Source of the DNA: Mesorhizobium xinjiangense
GTDB lineage: Bacteria; Pseudomonadota; Alphaproteobacteria; Rhizobiales; Rhizobiaceae
DNA: 64,000 nt
Direction of reading: 5' to 3'
Assembly (NCBI RefSeq): GCF_009749525.1
Contig: NZ_WOAC01000003.1
Location: 62,001 to 126,000, forward strand
Below are positions 10,079 to 22,748 of this stretch, piece by piece (within the stretch, counting starts at the first letter, position 1; each line of letters opens with the position of its first letter). The notes under the pieces were generated by a model. The model had not been told where the DNA came from. It searched no databases and was given only the letters and a program-made list of their open reading frames with translations. The translations under genes and the position numbers were made by a program.

Positions 10079-10915
10079 ATGACGGCGCAACAGGGAGCCG
10101 GCGTCGACCATGGCGCCATGCTGGCAGAGTTCGAGCGGCTGGCGCTGGCCGCCGGCCGTGAAATCCTGGCCGTGCGCCAGGCAGGTTTTACGGCCGACAC
10201 CAAGGCCGACAGTTCCCCGGTGACGGAGGCCGACAGGCGGGCCGAGACGATCATTCTTGACGGCCTGCGCGCGCGCTATCCGCAGATCGCCTGCGTGGCC
10301 GAAGAAGAGATGAGCGAGGGGCGCGTGCCGGCCGAGATCGGCGATGCGTTCTTTCTCGTCGATCCGCTCGACGGCACGAAGGAATTCGTCGGCGGCAAGT
10401 CCGATTTCACCGTCAACATCGCCTATGTCGTCGACGGAACGCCGGTCGTGGGTGCGGTCTATGCGCCGGCCAGGGGCGCGCTCTATGCCGGACGGCCGGG
10501 ACATGCCGAGCAGGTTGCCGTGTCGGCCGCGGGCGATCCCGGCGGCAGGCACGCAATGTCGGTGTCGCCCTGCAATGACCCCGTACGCGTCGTTGCCAGC
10601 CGTTCGCATCGTACGCCCGAGACCGATTCCTTCATCGCCGAGTGCGGCGAGGCGGAGATCGTGTCGGTCGGCTCGTCGCTCAAATTCTGCCTTCTGGCGG
10701 CCGGCGAGGCCGACCTCTATCCGCGCTTCGGCCGCACCATGGAATGGGACACGGCGGCGGGCGATGCCGTGCTGAGGGCGGCCGGCGGGCGCACCTTGCT
10801 GCTCGACGGCGCGCCGTTTCGCTACGGCAAGCGCAACCAGGCCGACGATGTCGACTTCGCCAATCCCTACTTCATCGCGCTGGGCGGACTGAAGGACCTG
10901 CCGGCACGCCGGTAG
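10079..10915 (+). CDS. cysQ: 3'(2'),5'-bisphosphate nucleotidase
   Basis: A 278-residue inositol-monophosphatase-fold enzyme with VAEEEMSEG, the metal-binding DPLDGTKEFVGGKSDF and the C-terminal EWDTAAGDAVLRAAGG. CysQ removes the 3'-phosphate from PAP or PAPS, controlling the PAPS pool and relieving PAP inhibition. It starts 2 nt after the cysNC stop, so it is very likely the third gene of one sulfate-activation operon, which supports CysQ rather than an inositol phosphatase. Confidence 0.94.
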   Translation: MTAQQGAGVDHGAMLAEFERLALAAGREILAVRQAGFTADTKADSSPVTEADRRAETIILDGLRARYPQIACVAEEEMSEGRVPAEIGDAFFLVDPLDGTKEFVGGKSDFTVNIAYVVDGTPVVGAVYAPARGALYAGRPGHAEQVAVSAAGDPGGRHAMSVSPCNDPVRVVASRSHRTPETDSFIAECGEAEIVSVGSSLKFCLLAAGEADLYPRFGRTMEWDTAAGDAVLRAAGGRTLLLDGAPFRYGKRNQADDVDFANPYFIALGGLKDLPARR

Positions 10916-10959
10916 ATTGCGACGCGCCGTCATCGCCGAAGCAAGCGAGGAAGCGTGCA

Positions 10960-11784
10960 ATGCCGTGGAAACTCGATGAGACGGTCGAAACGTCCGCCGG
11001 CGCCGTGGCGGCCGGCCGCGCCGGTGCCGGACCGGCGCTCGTGCTGGCCCATGGCTGGCCGTGGTCGTCCTTTTCCTGGCACCGCATCATCCCCGGCCTC
11101 GAGCAGCGGTATCGCGTCCACTGGTACGATATGCCCGGCTATGGCCGCTCGGCCAAGGATGCCGCGCAACGCACCGCGCTCGAGATACAGGGACAGGTGT
11201 TCGCCGAGATGCTGGCGCATTGGGGCCTCGAACGGCCGATCGTCGTGGCGCACGATTTCGGCGGCGCGACGACCTTGCGGGCGCATTTGCTGCATGGGTG
11301 CGATTACGCGCGCTATGTGTTGATGAACGTGGTGGCGATGCGCCCGTGGGGGTCGGACTTCTTCGATCATGTAGGCCGCCACGTGGACGCCTTTTCCGGC
11401 CTGCCGCCGCATATCCACAAGGCGGTGGTGGAAGCCTACATCCAGGGCGCGCTCGTCAACACGATTGCGCCTGACGATTTCAACAAGCTTGTCGAGCCCT
11501 GGCTGACGGCGGAGGGAAAGGACAGCTTCTACCGTCAATTCGCCCAGGCCGACGAGAAATACACCGCCGAGGTCGAGCCGCACTATGCCAGCGTGCGCTG
11601 CCCGACCCGGATATTGTGGGGTGAGGACGATCCCTGGATACCGCTCGAGCGGGGCCGGGCGCTCCATGCGGCGATGCCGCAGGCCTCGTTCGAGACGATG
11701 CCGGGCCTTGGCCACCTGCCGCAGTTGGAAGGTCCCGATGTTGTTCTGGACCGCCTTGACGCATTCCTTTCGCCCGCCGGCTGA
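10960..11784 (+). CDS. alpha/beta hydrolase with aspartate nucleophile (epoxide hydrolase/dehalogenase-like)
   Basis: A 274-residue alpha/beta-hydrolase fold protein. The oxyanion loop is AHGWPWSSFSW and the nucleophile elbow reads VVAHDFGGATT, with Asp where esterases have Ser. That is the arrangement of epoxide hydrolases and haloacid/haloalkane dehalogenases. The catalytic acid is probably in RILWGEDDPWIP and the histidine in PGLGHLPQLEGP. GAGGAAG at 10946-10952 fixes the ATG at 10960. It lies 44 nt after cysQ and could be cotranscribed, but no sulfur role is evident. The substrate is unknown. Confidence 0.85.
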   Translation: MPWKLDETVETSAGAVAAGRAGAGPALVLAHGWPWSSFSWHRIIPGLEQRYRVHWYDMPGYGRSAKDAAQRTALEIQGQVFAEMLAHWGLERPIVVAHDFGGATTLRAHLLHGCDYARYVLMNVVAMRPWGSDFFDHVGRHVDAFSGLPPHIHKAVVEAYIQGALVNTIAPDDFNKLVEPWLTAEGKDSFYRQFAQADEKYTAEVEPHYASVRCPTRILWGEDDPWIPLERGRALHAAMPQASFETMPGLGHLPQLEGPDVVLDRLDAFLSPAG

Positions 11785-11828
11785 AACGGGGTTGCCTGAC
11801 GACGACGGCCGTGGCGCGGCCGCCCGGC

Positions 11829-14646
<2,818 letters not shown>

Positions 14647-14682
14647 CGCACTGACGCTTCGCCGGCGCGTCCGGCAGGTTAC

Positions 14683-14706
14683 GGCGCCCGTCTGCTGGCG
14701 GGCGCC
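14683..14706. terminator. hairpin between pgm and a convergent small gene
   Basis: A perfect 8-bp GC-only stem (GGCGCCCG / CGGGCGCC) with an 8-nt loop, 37 nt after the pgm stop and just before the end of the convergent small gene. There is no clear T-run, so it may be a bidirectional or Rho-assisted terminator. Confidence 0.45.
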
Positions 14707-14712
14707 ATCTAT

Positions 14713-14901
14713 TCAGCGATGGTGGACCCGTTGCGGGAAGTCCAGGACGTTCCCTTTCGATTCGCTGTGCTCGGCCGTCGTTACGGCGTCGATCAGAAGA
14801 TGAAGAGCCTCCCGGATACGCTGGCTCGTCTTATCGCTGCCTGACAACTGGTAATGCGCGCATTCCAGGAGTTCACGGGTCGCTGCGAAGTTGCTTTTCA
14901 T
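14713..14901 (-). CDS. small protein of unknown function (62 aa)
   Basis: A 62-residue ORF beginning MKSNFAATRELLECAHYQ, predicted largely helical and charged, and ending with a NVLDFPQRVHHR tail. The start at 14901 has AGGA about 10 nt upstream. A longer reading of the frame (to 15177) is composed of low-complexity GC-shadow sequence, so the short form is preferred. I do not recognise a domain. The amino-acid composition and the helix-like spacing of Leu/Ala look protein-coding. It converges on pgm. Confidence 0.5.
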   Translation of the reverse strand: MKSNFAATRELLECAHYQLSGSDKTSQRIREALHLLIDAVTTAEHSESKGNVLDFPQRVHHR

Positions 14902-15253
14902 GTGCGCCGATCCTGATACCGGCCCCCACGGTCTGATCCTGGCTCCAGAACTCTGACAAATCGCAAAAATTGTCGGTGCAATTTGAATCGAATCCCGTCG
15001 GCCCGCCTCGGCTGGACCTGCGGCTTGGATCGTCCTGCCCGGGCCTATGCCGTTTGTCGGACATGCACCGCCGAACGGCGGACCGGCACGGACCAAATCG
15101 ACGATTGCGCGGCCGGGACGTTGGTTTAGAGTTTTCGAGGAAGGGGTTGCGGTGTCCTTGGCGTGGCAAGGATTCATGTGGCCGGAAGGCCCTCGGACGT
15201 GCAGTGGGGGAAAGAAATGCGGAAAGGGCGGAATGCCGAACCGAGATCAATTC
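14902..15253. other. non-coding gap upstream of the small gene and downstream of tRNA-Pro
   Basis: About 350 nt without a supportable gene. It holds the presumed promoter of the 62-aa gene and a short hairpin ACCGCCGAACGGCGGACC near 15067. Overlapping frames translate to Arg/Gly/Pro-rich sequence without family features. I see nothing else in it. Confidence 0.4.
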
Positions 15254-15330
15254 TGGTCGGAGTGGCAGGATTTGAACCTGCGACCCCCTCGTCCCGAACG
15301 AGGTGCGCTACCAGGCTGCGCTACACTCCG
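15254..15330 (-). tRNA. tRNA-Pro (anticodon CGG)
   Basis: On the minus strand the sequence folds as a complete cloverleaf: acceptor stem CGGAGTG/CACTCCG, anticodon stem CCTCG/CGAGG enclosing the loop TTCGGGA (anticodon CGG, reading CCG proline codons), and T-arm GCAGG-TTCGAAT-CCTGC. The discriminator base is A (15257) and CCA is encoded (15254-15256), for 77 nt in total. It is a standard gene with no sign of an integrated element at its 3' end within the window. Confidence 0.97.
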
Positions 15331-15552
15331 CAATACCAGTCCGGCGGTCTATAGCGTTGCTGTTTCGATCCTGCAAGCGGTCAAATCCGCTCATGGCGAA
15401 ACTTTCGCAAATTTCCCGTGTCCGGGACTTCCGTTTGCATTTCGACCGCAAGCCGCATCATAAGGATCATGCCGATGGACGTCCCCACCCAATGCCGGCC
15501 GGGACCGGACGCCTCGGGCATGAGGAAGCCTGATGAGCGGAAGGACCGCACA

Positions 15553-17073
15553 GTGACCAGAAAGCCCCGCGCCGAGATTGCGCCGAACAGCTTCGAATTC
15601 GAGACCGAGCCGCTGATAAAGCCGACCGGATTTCGCGAATATGATGCGCGCTGGTGGTTCGGCTATCCCGGCTCCGACAAGCAGCCGGAACTCAACCTGA
15701 TCGGCGTCCAGGCGCTCGGCATGGGCCTTGGAACGCTGATCCGGCGGATGGGCGTCGGCCCCGATATCGTCACCGGACATGATTTCCGCTCCTATTCTCT
15801 GTCGATCAAGCTGGCGCTGGTCTCGGGCCTGATGGCGGTGGGCGCCCGGGTCAAGGATATCGGCCTGGCTCTCTCGCCCATGGCCTATTTCGCCCAATTC
15901 GCGCTCGACGTGCCCTCGGTCGCAATGGTGACGGCCTCGCACAACGAGAACGGCTGGACCGGCATCAAGATGGGCGCGGCGCGCCCGCTCACCTTCGGCC
16001 CTGACGAGATGAGCGCCTTGAAGCAAATCGTGCTCGAAGGAGACTTCGATCTCGGCGGCGGCGGCAACTATCAGTTCGTCGAGGATTTCCGTGCCCGCTA
16101 TCTCGACGATCTCACCGCCGGTGTCGGGCTGAAGCGCAAGATCAAGGTGGTCGCGGCCTGCGGCAACGGCACGGCCGGCGCATTCGCGCCCGAAATGCTG
16201 GAGCGCATCGGCTGCGAGGTCGTGCCGCTCGACGCTGGGCTCGATCACAGCTTCCCGCGCTACAATCCCAATCCCGAAGACATGGCGATGCTGCACGCGA
16301 TCCGCGACAAGGTGCTGGAGACGGGCGCCGATATCGGGCTCGGCTTCGACGGCGACGGCGACCGGTGTGGCGTGGTCGACAATGAGGGCCGCGAGATCTT
16401 CGCCGACAAGGTGGGCGTGATGCTGGCGCGCGACATGTCGGCCGAGCATCCCGGCGCCCGCTTCGTCGTCGACGTGAAGTCGACCGGCCTTTTCCTCACC
16501 GATCCGGTGCTGCAAGCCAATGGCGCCGAGACGGATTACTGGAAGACCGGCCACTCCTATCTCAAGCGGCGCGTCCAGGAACTGGATGCCCTGGCGGGTT
16601 TCGAGAAATCCGGCCATTTCTTCCTCAATCCGCCCTATGGCCGTGGCTATGACGACGGCCTTGTGACGGCGATCGCGGTTTGCCGCATGCTCGAGCGCAA
16701 CCCGGAAAAGAGCATGGCCGATCTCTATCGCGACCTGCCGCTGACATACGGTTCGCCGACCATGTCGCCGCATTGCGACGACGAGGCGAAATACCGGGTC
16801 GTCGAGGAGATCGTGCGCACATTCGAAGCCATGGCGGGGCAGGGGGCACCGTTTGCCGGCCAGAAGATCATCGATCTGGTGACGGTCAACGGCGTGCGGG
16901 TGACAGTCGACGACGGCACATGGGGGCTGATCCGTGCGTCCTCGAACAAGCCGGAACTGGTCGTCGTGGTCGAGAGCCCGGTCTCCGAAGAACGCAAGCG
17001 CGCAATGTTCGACGCGCTCAACGCCGTGCTGGCCGGGCATGGGGAAGTCGGCGAATACAATCAGACCATATAG
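15553..17073 (+). CDS. manB: phosphomannomutase / phosphoglucomutase
   Basis: A 506-residue phosphohexomutase, distinct from Pgm upstream. Motifs: VTASHNENGWTG (phosphoserine loop), LGFDGDGDRCG (metal site), LAGFEKSGHFFLN (sugar specificity loop typical of PMM/PGM) and the C-terminal VRASSNKPELVVVVES phosphate-binding loop. It converts mannose-6-P to mannose-1-P (and possibly glucose phosphates) for GDP-mannose. The preferred start is GTG 15553 with GGAAGGA 7 nt upstream; in-frame ATGs at 15520 and 15418 are alternatives. The next gene makes GDP-mannose, so the pair forms a pathway unit. Confidence 0.93.
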   Translation: MTRKPRAEIAPNSFEFETEPLIKPTGFREYDARWWFGYPGSDKQPELNLIGVQALGMGLGTLIRRMGVGPDIVTGHDFRSYSLSIKLALVSGLMAVGARVKDIGLALSPMAYFAQFALDVPSVAMVTASHNENGWTGIKMGAARPLTFGPDEMSALKQIVLEGDFDLGGGGNYQFVEDFRARYLDDLTAGVGLKRKIKVVAACGNGTAGAFAPEMLERIGCEVVPLDAGLDHSFPRYNPNPEDMAMLHAIRDKVLETGADIGLGFDGDGDRCGVVDNEGREIFADKVGVMLARDMSAEHPGARFVVDVKSTGLFLTDPVLQANGAETDYWKTGHSYLKRRVQELDALAGFEKSGHFFLNPPYGRGYDDGLVTAIAVCRMLERNPEKSMADLYRDLPLTYGSPTMSPHCDDEAKYRVVEEIVRTFEAMAGQGAPFAGQKIIDLVTVNGVRVTVDDGTWGLIRASSNKPELVVVVESPVSEERKRAMFDALNAVLAGHGEVGEYNQTI

Positions 17074-17174
17074 CGGCACACACTTTCGGGGCGGAACGCG
17101 TTTAGGATTTGAGACGGATGGATGCAATTCCTGATATTGTCGAGCCGAAGGATCGGAACGGAGCGGGAAGGGTC

Positions 17175-19421
17175 ATGACACAGCGCATCGTCAGCTTCGT
17201 CATGAGCGGCGGCGTCGGATCGCGGCTGTGGCCGCTGTCGCGTGAAGACAACCCGAAGCAGTTCCACGACCTCGCCGGCGACGGTTCGATGCTGGTCAAG
17301 ACGCTGCGCCGGCTGAAGGCCGGCGGCGAAGGGCAGTGGCCGGTCTATCTGATTGCCTCGGAGCGTCATTCCGAACGCGTGCGCGCCGATATCGGGCCGA
17401 TCGATCTGGCCGGCGGGGTGCCGATCTTCGAGCCGGTCGGGCGCAACACGGCCGCCGCCGTCGCCGTCGCGGCACTGGAAACGCTCAAGAACCATGGCGA
17501 CGAGCTGGTGCTGGTCGTGCCGTCCGACCATGAAATCTCGACCGACCGCGATTTCTGGCGCAGCGTCGAGGCCGGCGCGGACGCGGCTTCTGCCGGGCGC
17601 ATCGTCGTTTTCGGCATCAAGCCGACGCATCCCGAAACCGGCTATGGCTATATCGAGGCCGAAACAGGCGCGGATGGCGAGGATGTGCGTCCCGTGCGGC
17701 GCTTCGTCGAAAAACCCGACCTGGCGACGGCCGAAGCGTATCTCAAGTCCGGCGACTTCTTCTGGAACACCGGCATTTTCCTCTTCCGCGCCGGCGCGAT
17801 GCGCGAGGCTTTTCTCAAGCACCAGCCCGACATCTGGAAGAAGGCCGAAGCCGCCATCGAAGTCGCCACGCGCGATCTTTCGGGCACATACCTGCCGCCG
17901 GAACACTATCAGGACATCCAGTCGACCTCGGTCGACTATGCCATCATGGAGCATGTCGCCGACATCGCCATGGTGCCGGCCGGCTTTCGCTGGAACGATC
18001 TGGGATCGTGGCAGTCGCTGCTCGATGTGTCGGCGTCCGACGAGAACGGCAATGTCGTCGTCGGCGATGTGGTCGCCATCGATACCGAACATTCATACCT
18101 GAGAAGCCAGGGCCGGCTTCTTTCTGTCATCGGCATGAAGGATGTGGCGATCGTTGCGACGGCGGATGCCACCTTCGTCGCTCCGGTGGCCGAGAGCCAG
18201 AACGTCAAGAAGATCGTCGAGCAGCTCGAAAAGAGCGGGCGCCTGGAAACCAGGTTCACGCCGTCGCACGACCGCGTGCTGGCGACCGGCGCGCATCGCA
18301 GGCGGGTCGAGCACTGGCTGTTCGACGAGACGCTGCCGCTGTGGTCGAAGGCCGGTGTCGACGAGATGCATGGCGGCTTTTACGAGGCGCTGAGTTTTGA
18401 TGCTCAGCCGCTGATGAAGCCGAAGCGCATGCGCACCATGGCGCGCCAGGTCTACGCTTTCGCCGTCGCCAAATCGCGCGGATGGAACGGCACGGCGGAC
18501 CGGCTGATCGCTCACGGTATCGACTTCATGGCGCGCCACGGACGCACCGAGCGTGGCGGCTGGGTGCGCACCATGACCGTCGACGGCACGGTGCTCGATC
18601 CGGTCGAGGACGCCTATGACCACGCCTGCGTGCTGTTGGCGCTGGCCCATGCCCACAAGGCCGGCAATGGTGACGCGATGCGCCTGGGAGAAGAGACGTT
18701 CGCCTTTCTCGACGAGCATCTGGAGGACGAAAGGCTGACGGGCTTCCTGGAGACCTCCGAAGGCTCCGGCCTCAGGCGCTCCAATCCGCATATGCACCTG
18801 CTGGAGGCGTTTCTCGCCTGGCACGATGTGACCGGGGAGCGGGCCCATCTGAGGCGCGCCTCGCGCATCATCGACCTCTTCCGCAACTGCTTCTTCGATG
18901 CCGACAGCTGGACGCTCGGTGAATATTTCAACGACGACTGGACGCCCGCTAAGGGCGACCAGGGGGTGTGGACCGAGCCCGGACACCATTTCGAATGGGC
19001 CTCGCTGCTGGTCGATTTCGCTGCGAGAAGCGGCCAGAGCGACCTGATCCGCTTCGCCCGCAAGCTCTACGCCTCGGCTGTCGCCAACGGCCTCAACCGT
19101 GCGACCGAGCTTGCCTATGGCGCGGTGTCGCGCCAGGGCGTGCCGCTCGATCTCATTTCGCGCTCATGGCCCCAATGCGAGGTGATCAAGGCGGCGATCG
19201 CACTTGACGGCCAGGACGGGCCGGACCTGAAACCGGAGATCGAGGCGCGCGTCGGCCGGCTCTTCCGCTGGCATATCGACCCGGCGCCGACCGGCCTGTG
19301 GATCGACCGCATCGACGACAAGGGCCGCTCGGTGGCCGCCGACGTGCCGGCCAGCATCTTCTACCACATGGTCTGTGCGCTCATGCAGTATCTCGACGCG
19401 ACGGAAGGGGCGGATCAATAG
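17175..19421 (+). CDS. fusion: mannose-1-phosphate guanylyltransferase + AGE-family epimerase/isomerase
   Basis: A 748-residue two-domain protein. Residues ~1-355 are a nucleotidyltransferase with [21 protein letters not shown]-type signature (GxGxRLWPLSR...PKQF), VVPSDHEI, the VRRFVEKPD motif and [10 protein letters not shown]. Residues ~365-748 are an (alpha/alpha)6-barrel of the N-acylglucosamine 2-epimerase/phosphomannose isomerase-like family ([49 protein letters not shown]). By inference one chain both isomerizes fructose-6-P to mannose-6-P (or epimerizes a related sugar) and makes GDP-mannose, with ManB in between. ATG 17175 follows GGAAGGG closely. Its 3' end overlaps convergent betB by 7 nt. 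Confidence 0.9.
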   Translation: MTQRIVSFVMSGGVGSRLWPLSREDNPKQFHDLAGDGSMLVKTLRRLKAGGEGQWPVYLIASERHSERVRADIGPIDLAGGVPIFEPVGRNTAAAVAVAALETLKNHGDELVLVVPSDHEISTDRDFWRSVEAGADAASAGRIVVFGIKPTHPETGYGYIEAETGADGEDVRPVRRFVEKPDLATAEAYLKSGDFFWNTGIFLFRAGAMREAFLKHQPDIWKKAEAAIEVATRDLSGTYLPPEHYQDIQSTSVDYAIMEHVADIAMVPAGFRWNDLGSWQSLLDVSASDENGNVVVGDVVAIDTEHSYLRSQGRLLSVIGMKDVAIVATADATFVAPVAESQNVKKIVEQLEKSGRLETRFTPSHDRVLATGAHRRRVEHWLFDETLPLWSKAGVDEMHGGFYEALSFDAQPLMKPKRMRTMARQVYAFAVAKSRGWNGTADRLIAHGIDFMARHGRTERGGWVRTMTVDGTVLDPVEDAYDHACVLLALAHAHKAGNGDAMRLGEETFAFLDEHLEDERLTGFLETSEGSGLRRSNPHMHLLEAFLAWHDVTGERAHLRRASRIIDLFRNCFFDADSWTLGEYFNDDWTPAKGDQGVWTEPGHHFEWASLLVDFAARSGQSDLIRFARKLYASAVANGLNRATELAYGAVSRQGVPLDLISRSWPQCEVIKAAIALDGQDGPDLKPEIEARVGRLFRWHIDPAPTGLWIDRIDDKGRSVAADVPASIFYHMVCALMQYLDATEGADQ

Positions 19422-20878
19422 GGGCTGTCGACGTCGCCCGTCTCGACATAGACCGTCTTGAGCTGCGAGTAGTGGTCGAGCGCGGCGAGCGCGTTTTCCC
19501 GTCCCATGCCCGACTGCTTGACGCCGCCGAAGGGGACTTCGACCGGCGTCAGGTTATAGGCATTGATCCAGCAGGTGCCAGCCTGCAGCTCGGCGATCAC
19601 GCGGTGCGCGCGCGGCAGGTCACGGGTGAACACGCCGGCCGCAAGCCCGAATTCGGTGTCGTTGGCGCGCGCGATCACCTCGTCCTCCCCGGAAAAGGGC
19701 AGAACGCTCATCACCGGGCCGAAAATCTCCTCGCGGGCGATACGCATGTCGTCCTTGACGTCGCTGAAGACGGTCGGCTCGACATAGTAGCCGCTTTCCA
19801 TCCCTTGCAGGCGGGGAACGCCGCCGCCGTAGAGCAGCGTGGCGCCTTCCTGCTTGCCGATCTCGATATAGTCGAGCACCTTTTCGTGCTGTGCATTGTT
19901 GATCAGCGGGCCCATCTGGGTCTCCGGATCGAGCGGGTCGCCGATGCGGATCGTCTTGGTGCGCTCGACCAGCCGGTCGAGGAATCGTTGGCGAATGCCG
20001 TCCTGCACGAAGACGCGGGTGCCGTTGGAGCAGATCTGGCCGGTCGAATAGAAATTGGCCAGCATGGCGCCGCCGACGGCGTTCTCGATGTCGGCATCGT
20101 CGAAGACGATCAGCGGCGACTTGCCGCCCAACTCCATCGTGGCATGTTTCATCTGAGATCCGGCGAGCGCCAGGACCTTCTTGCCGGTCGGCACGGAGCC
20201 GGTCAGCGAAACCTTGGCGACGACCGGATGGCCGGTGAGCGCGGCACCGACATCGCCATATCCCTGGACGACGTTGAACAGCCCGTCGGGCAGGCCCGCC
20301 TCGGTGTAGATTTCGGCCAGCGCCAGCGCCGATAGCGGCGTGTTCTCCGACGCCTTGAAGACCATGGCGTTGCCCATCGCGAGGGCCGGGGCCGACTTCC
20401 AGCCGGCGATCTGGATCGGGTAGTTCCAGGCGCCGATGCCGACGCACACGCCAAGCGGCTCGCGCCGCGTATAGGCGAAGGGGCCGCCGAGATCGACATA
20501 ATCGCCATGCACGGTCGCCACCGCGCCGCCGAAATATTCGAGTGCCTCGGCCGCCGAGGCCGGGTCGGCGACCAGCGTCTCCTGGATCGCCTTGCCCGTG
20601 TCGAGCGTCTCGAGCCGCGCCAGCTCATCATTGCGCTCGCGCAACAGGTCGGAAGCGCGCCTGAGAATGCGGCCGCGCTCCACCGGTCTCAGCCGCGCCC
20701 ATGTGCCTTGCGCGGCGCGGGCGGCTTCGACGGCCAGTTCGACGATGTTTGGCGTGGCGGCATGCAGCCTGGCAATGACCTCGCCGGTCGCCGGATAGAC
20801 GACCTCGAGCGGCGCACCGCCTTCGTCCTCGACGAAGCGACCGTTGATGTAGTGGGAGGCTTTGGGTTGGTCTTTCAT
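19415..20878 (-). CDS. betB: betaine-aldehyde dehydrogenase
   Basis: A 487-residue aldehyde dehydrogenase oxidising betaine aldehyde to glycine betaine with NAD(P)+. The catalytic Glu is in [16 protein letters not shown] and the catalytic Cys in [26 protein letters not shown] and the FTGS-like [12 protein letters not shown] segment bind cofactor. AAGGA precedes the ATG by about 8 nt. It is the last gene of the minus-strand bet cluster, separated from betA by a 165-nt palindrome-rich spacer, so it may be expressed differently from the rest. The 3' end overlaps the ManC-AGE gene by 7 nt. Confidence 0.95.
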   Translation of the reverse strand: MKDQPKASHYINGRFVEDEGGAPLEVVYPATGEVIARLHAATPNIVELAVEAARAAQGTWARLRPVERGRILRRASDLLRERNDELARLETLDTGKAIQETLVADPASAAEALEYFGGAVATVHGDYVDLGGPFAYTRREPLGVCVGIGAWNYPIQIAGWKSAPALAMGNAMVFKASENTPLSALALAEIYTEAGLPDGLFNVVQGYGDVGAALTGHPVVAKVSLTGSVPTGKKVLALAGSQMKHATMELGGKSPLIVFDDADIENAVGGAMLANFYSTGQICSNGTRVFVQDGIRQRFLDRLVERTKTIRIGDPLDPETQMGPLINNAQHEKVLDYIEIGKQEGATLLYGGGVPRLQGMESGYYVEPTVFSDVKDDMRIAREEIFGPVMSVLPFSGEDEVIARANDTEFGLAAGVFTRDLPRAHRVIAELQAGTCWINAYNLTPVEVPFGGVKQSGMGRENALAALDHYSQLKTVYVETGDVDSPY

Positions 20879-20910
20879 AGATGCAGTCCTTAATCGCCGG
20901 AGGCTTGGAA

Positions 20911-21033
20911 CGCCCCCTCCACCATGCTTCGCATGGTCCCCCTCCCCCGTAAACGGGGGAGGATCAAGCGGCGCACCTGGTTCCTCCCCTGCGAAGCGGG
21001 AGAGGGGAACCGCCGAAGGCGGTGGAGGGGGCG
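20911..21033. repeat. palindromic repeat mosaic between betA and betB
   Basis: The outer arms CGCCCCCTCCACC (20911-20923) and GGTGGAGGGGGCG (21021-21033) are exact reverse complements. Inside lie three perfect hairpins: ACCATGC-TTC-GCATGGT (20921-20937), CCTCCCCCGT-AA-ACGGGGGAGG (20941-20962) and ACCGCC-GAA-GGCGGT (21009-21023). A fourth, imperfect one is near 20983-21007. This is the structure of REP/BIME-like intergenic elements, which are abundant in rhizobial genomes. Within an operon it may act as a partial terminator or mRNA-stability element. Confidence 0.85.
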
Positions 21034-21043
21034 GATGGCAGGT

Positions 21044-22705
21044 TCACCGGTCGCTTTCGCGCCAGCGCGGATTGATCCACGGCTCCTGGTTCGACGGCGC
21101 GAGCGGCGTCTTTCCCAGTATGTGATCGGCCGCCTTCTCGCCGGTCATGATCGAGGGGCCGTTGAGATTGCCGTTGGTGATACGCGGGAAGATCGAGGAG
21201 TCGGCGACGCGCAGGCCCTCGATGCCGATCACGCGGCATTCGGGATCGACGACGCTCATCGGATCGCTTGCCTCGCCCATGCGGCATGTGCCGCAGGGAT
21301 GATAGGCGCTTTCGGCATGATCGCGGATGAAGGCGTCGAGCGCCTCGTCACTCTCGACATCGCCGCCCGGCGACAGTTCCTTGCCGCGATAGTCGTCGAA
21401 AGCGGCCTGGCCGAAGATCTCGCGGGTCAGCCGGATGCAATGGCGGAAATCGGCCCAGTCGTCGGGATGCGACATGTAGTTGAAGCGGATGACGGGCTTT
21501 TCGGACGGGTCGGACGAGCGCAGTGTCACCGCGCCGCGCGATTTCGAGCGCATCGGCCCGACATGGGCCTGGAAGCCATGCGAGTTGGCCGCCGACTTGC
21601 CGTCATAGCGGATCGCGGCCGGCAGGAAATGATATTGTATGTCGGGATATTCGACGCCTGCCTTCGAGCGCACGAAGGCGGCTGCCTCGAAATGGTTTGT
21701 GGCGCCGAGCCCGGTCTTGAAGAGAAGCCATTCGAGGCCGATCAGGGCCTTGGAAATCGGGTTGAGCACCGAATAGAGCGTGATCGGCTTGGTGGCCTCC
21801 TGCTGGATGTAGAGTTCGAGATGATCCTGCAGGTTCTGGCCGACGCCCGGCCGGTCGGCGACGACCTCGATGCCGTGCTCGCGCAGATGCGCCGCCGGTC
21901 CGATCCCCGACAGCATCAGGAGTTTAGGCGAGTTGATCGAGGAGGCGGCCACGATCACCTCGCGGTGCGCCTTGACGACCTCGGCCGTCCCGCGCTTTTC
22001 GATCTCGACGCCGACGGCGCGCCCATTGTCGATCACGATCTTTCGGGCAAGACCGTTGACGAGCGTCACGTTCTTGCGCTTGAGCGCCGGGCGCAGATAG
22101 GCATTGGCCGTCGACCAACGCCGTCCGTTGTGAATGGTCTGCTCCATGGGCCCGAAGCCTTCCTGCTTGGAGCCGTTATAGTCCTGGGTGACTTCGAAGC
22201 CGGCCTCGCGGCCTGCCTCGGCGAAAGCCTTGTAGAGCGGGTTCTTCAGCGAGCCGCGCTGCACGTGCAGCGGGCCGTCCGTGCCGCGCCAGCCGGCCTC
22301 GCCGCCATGCGCGTGCTCCATGCGCTTGAAATAGGGCAGCACGTCGGCATAGCTCCAGCCGGACGCGCCGGATTCGGCCCAGTGGTCGAAGTCGCGCGCA
22401 TGGCCGCGCACATAGACCATGCCGTTGATCGAGGAGGAGCCGCCCAGAACCTTGCCGCGCGGGGTGGCCAGCACGCGCCCGCCGAGATGCGGTTCGGGTT
22501 CGCTGGCGTAGCCCCAGTCGTAGCGGCTCATATTCATCGGAAAGGAGAGCGCCGACGGCATCTGGATGAAGGGGCCGATATCGGTACCGCCATATTCGAT
22601 GACGATCACGCTGTGCTTTCCATCCTCGGAAAGCCGGTAGGCGAGGGCGGAGCCGGCGGAACCGGATCCGACGATGACATAATCGGCTTCAAGCATTTGT
22701 GACAT
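21044..22705 (-). CDS. betA: choline dehydrogenase (GMC oxidoreductase)
   Basis: A 553-residue FAD enzyme that oxidises choline to betaine aldehyde at the membrane. It has the N-terminal [17 protein letters not shown] Rossmann motif, the GMC signature [22 protein letters not shown], and the C-terminal [12 protein letters not shown] and NPNGPS-like [17 protein letters not shown]. The start is either ATG 22705 ([12 protein letters not shown]) or ATG 22696 (MLEADY); relatives usually begin close to the second. It lies 43 nt after betC on the same strand. Confidence 0.95.
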   Translation of the reverse strand: MSQMLEADYVIVGSGSAGSALAYRLSEDGKHSVIVIEYGGTDIGPFIQMPSALSFPMNMSRYDWGYASEPEPHLGGRVLATPRGKVLGGSSSINGMVYVRGHARDFDHWAESGASGWSYADVLPYFKRMEHAHGGEAGWRGTDGPLHVQRGSLKNPLYKAFAEAGREAGFEVTQDYNGSKQEGFGPMEQTIHNGRRWSTANAYLRPALKRKNVTLVNGLARKIVIDNGRAVGVEIEKRGTAEVVKAHREVIVAASSINSPKLLMLSGIGPAAHLREHGIEVVADRPGVGQNLQDHLELYIQQEATKPITLYSVLNPISKALIGLEWLLFKTGLGATNHFEAAAFVRSKAGVEYPDIQYHFLPAAIRYDGKSAANSHGFQAHVGPMRSKSRGAVTLRSSDPSEKPVIRFNYMSHPDDWADFRHCIRLTREIFGQAAFDDYRGKELSPGGDVESDEALDAFIRDHAESAYHPCGTCRMGEASDPMSVVDPECRVIGIEGLRVADSSIFPRITNGNLNGPSIMTGEKAADHILGKTPLAPSNQEPWINPRWRESDR

Positions 22706-22748
22706 GCCTCATAAATCGGCGCGCGGATTCATGCCGCGCACTCCGGTG

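Noticed and set aside
15254-15330. Integrated element at tRNA-Pro
   Set aside because: No integrase, no duplicated tRNA 3' end and no compositional change on either side within the window.
20911-21033. CRISPR-like array
   Set aside because: Repeats are inverted hairpin arms of different sequence, not regularly spaced direct repeats; no cas genes.
20924-22702. 592-codon plus-strand ORF opposite betA
   Set aside because: Antisense shadow; begins within the palindrome repeat and shows no recognisable domain.
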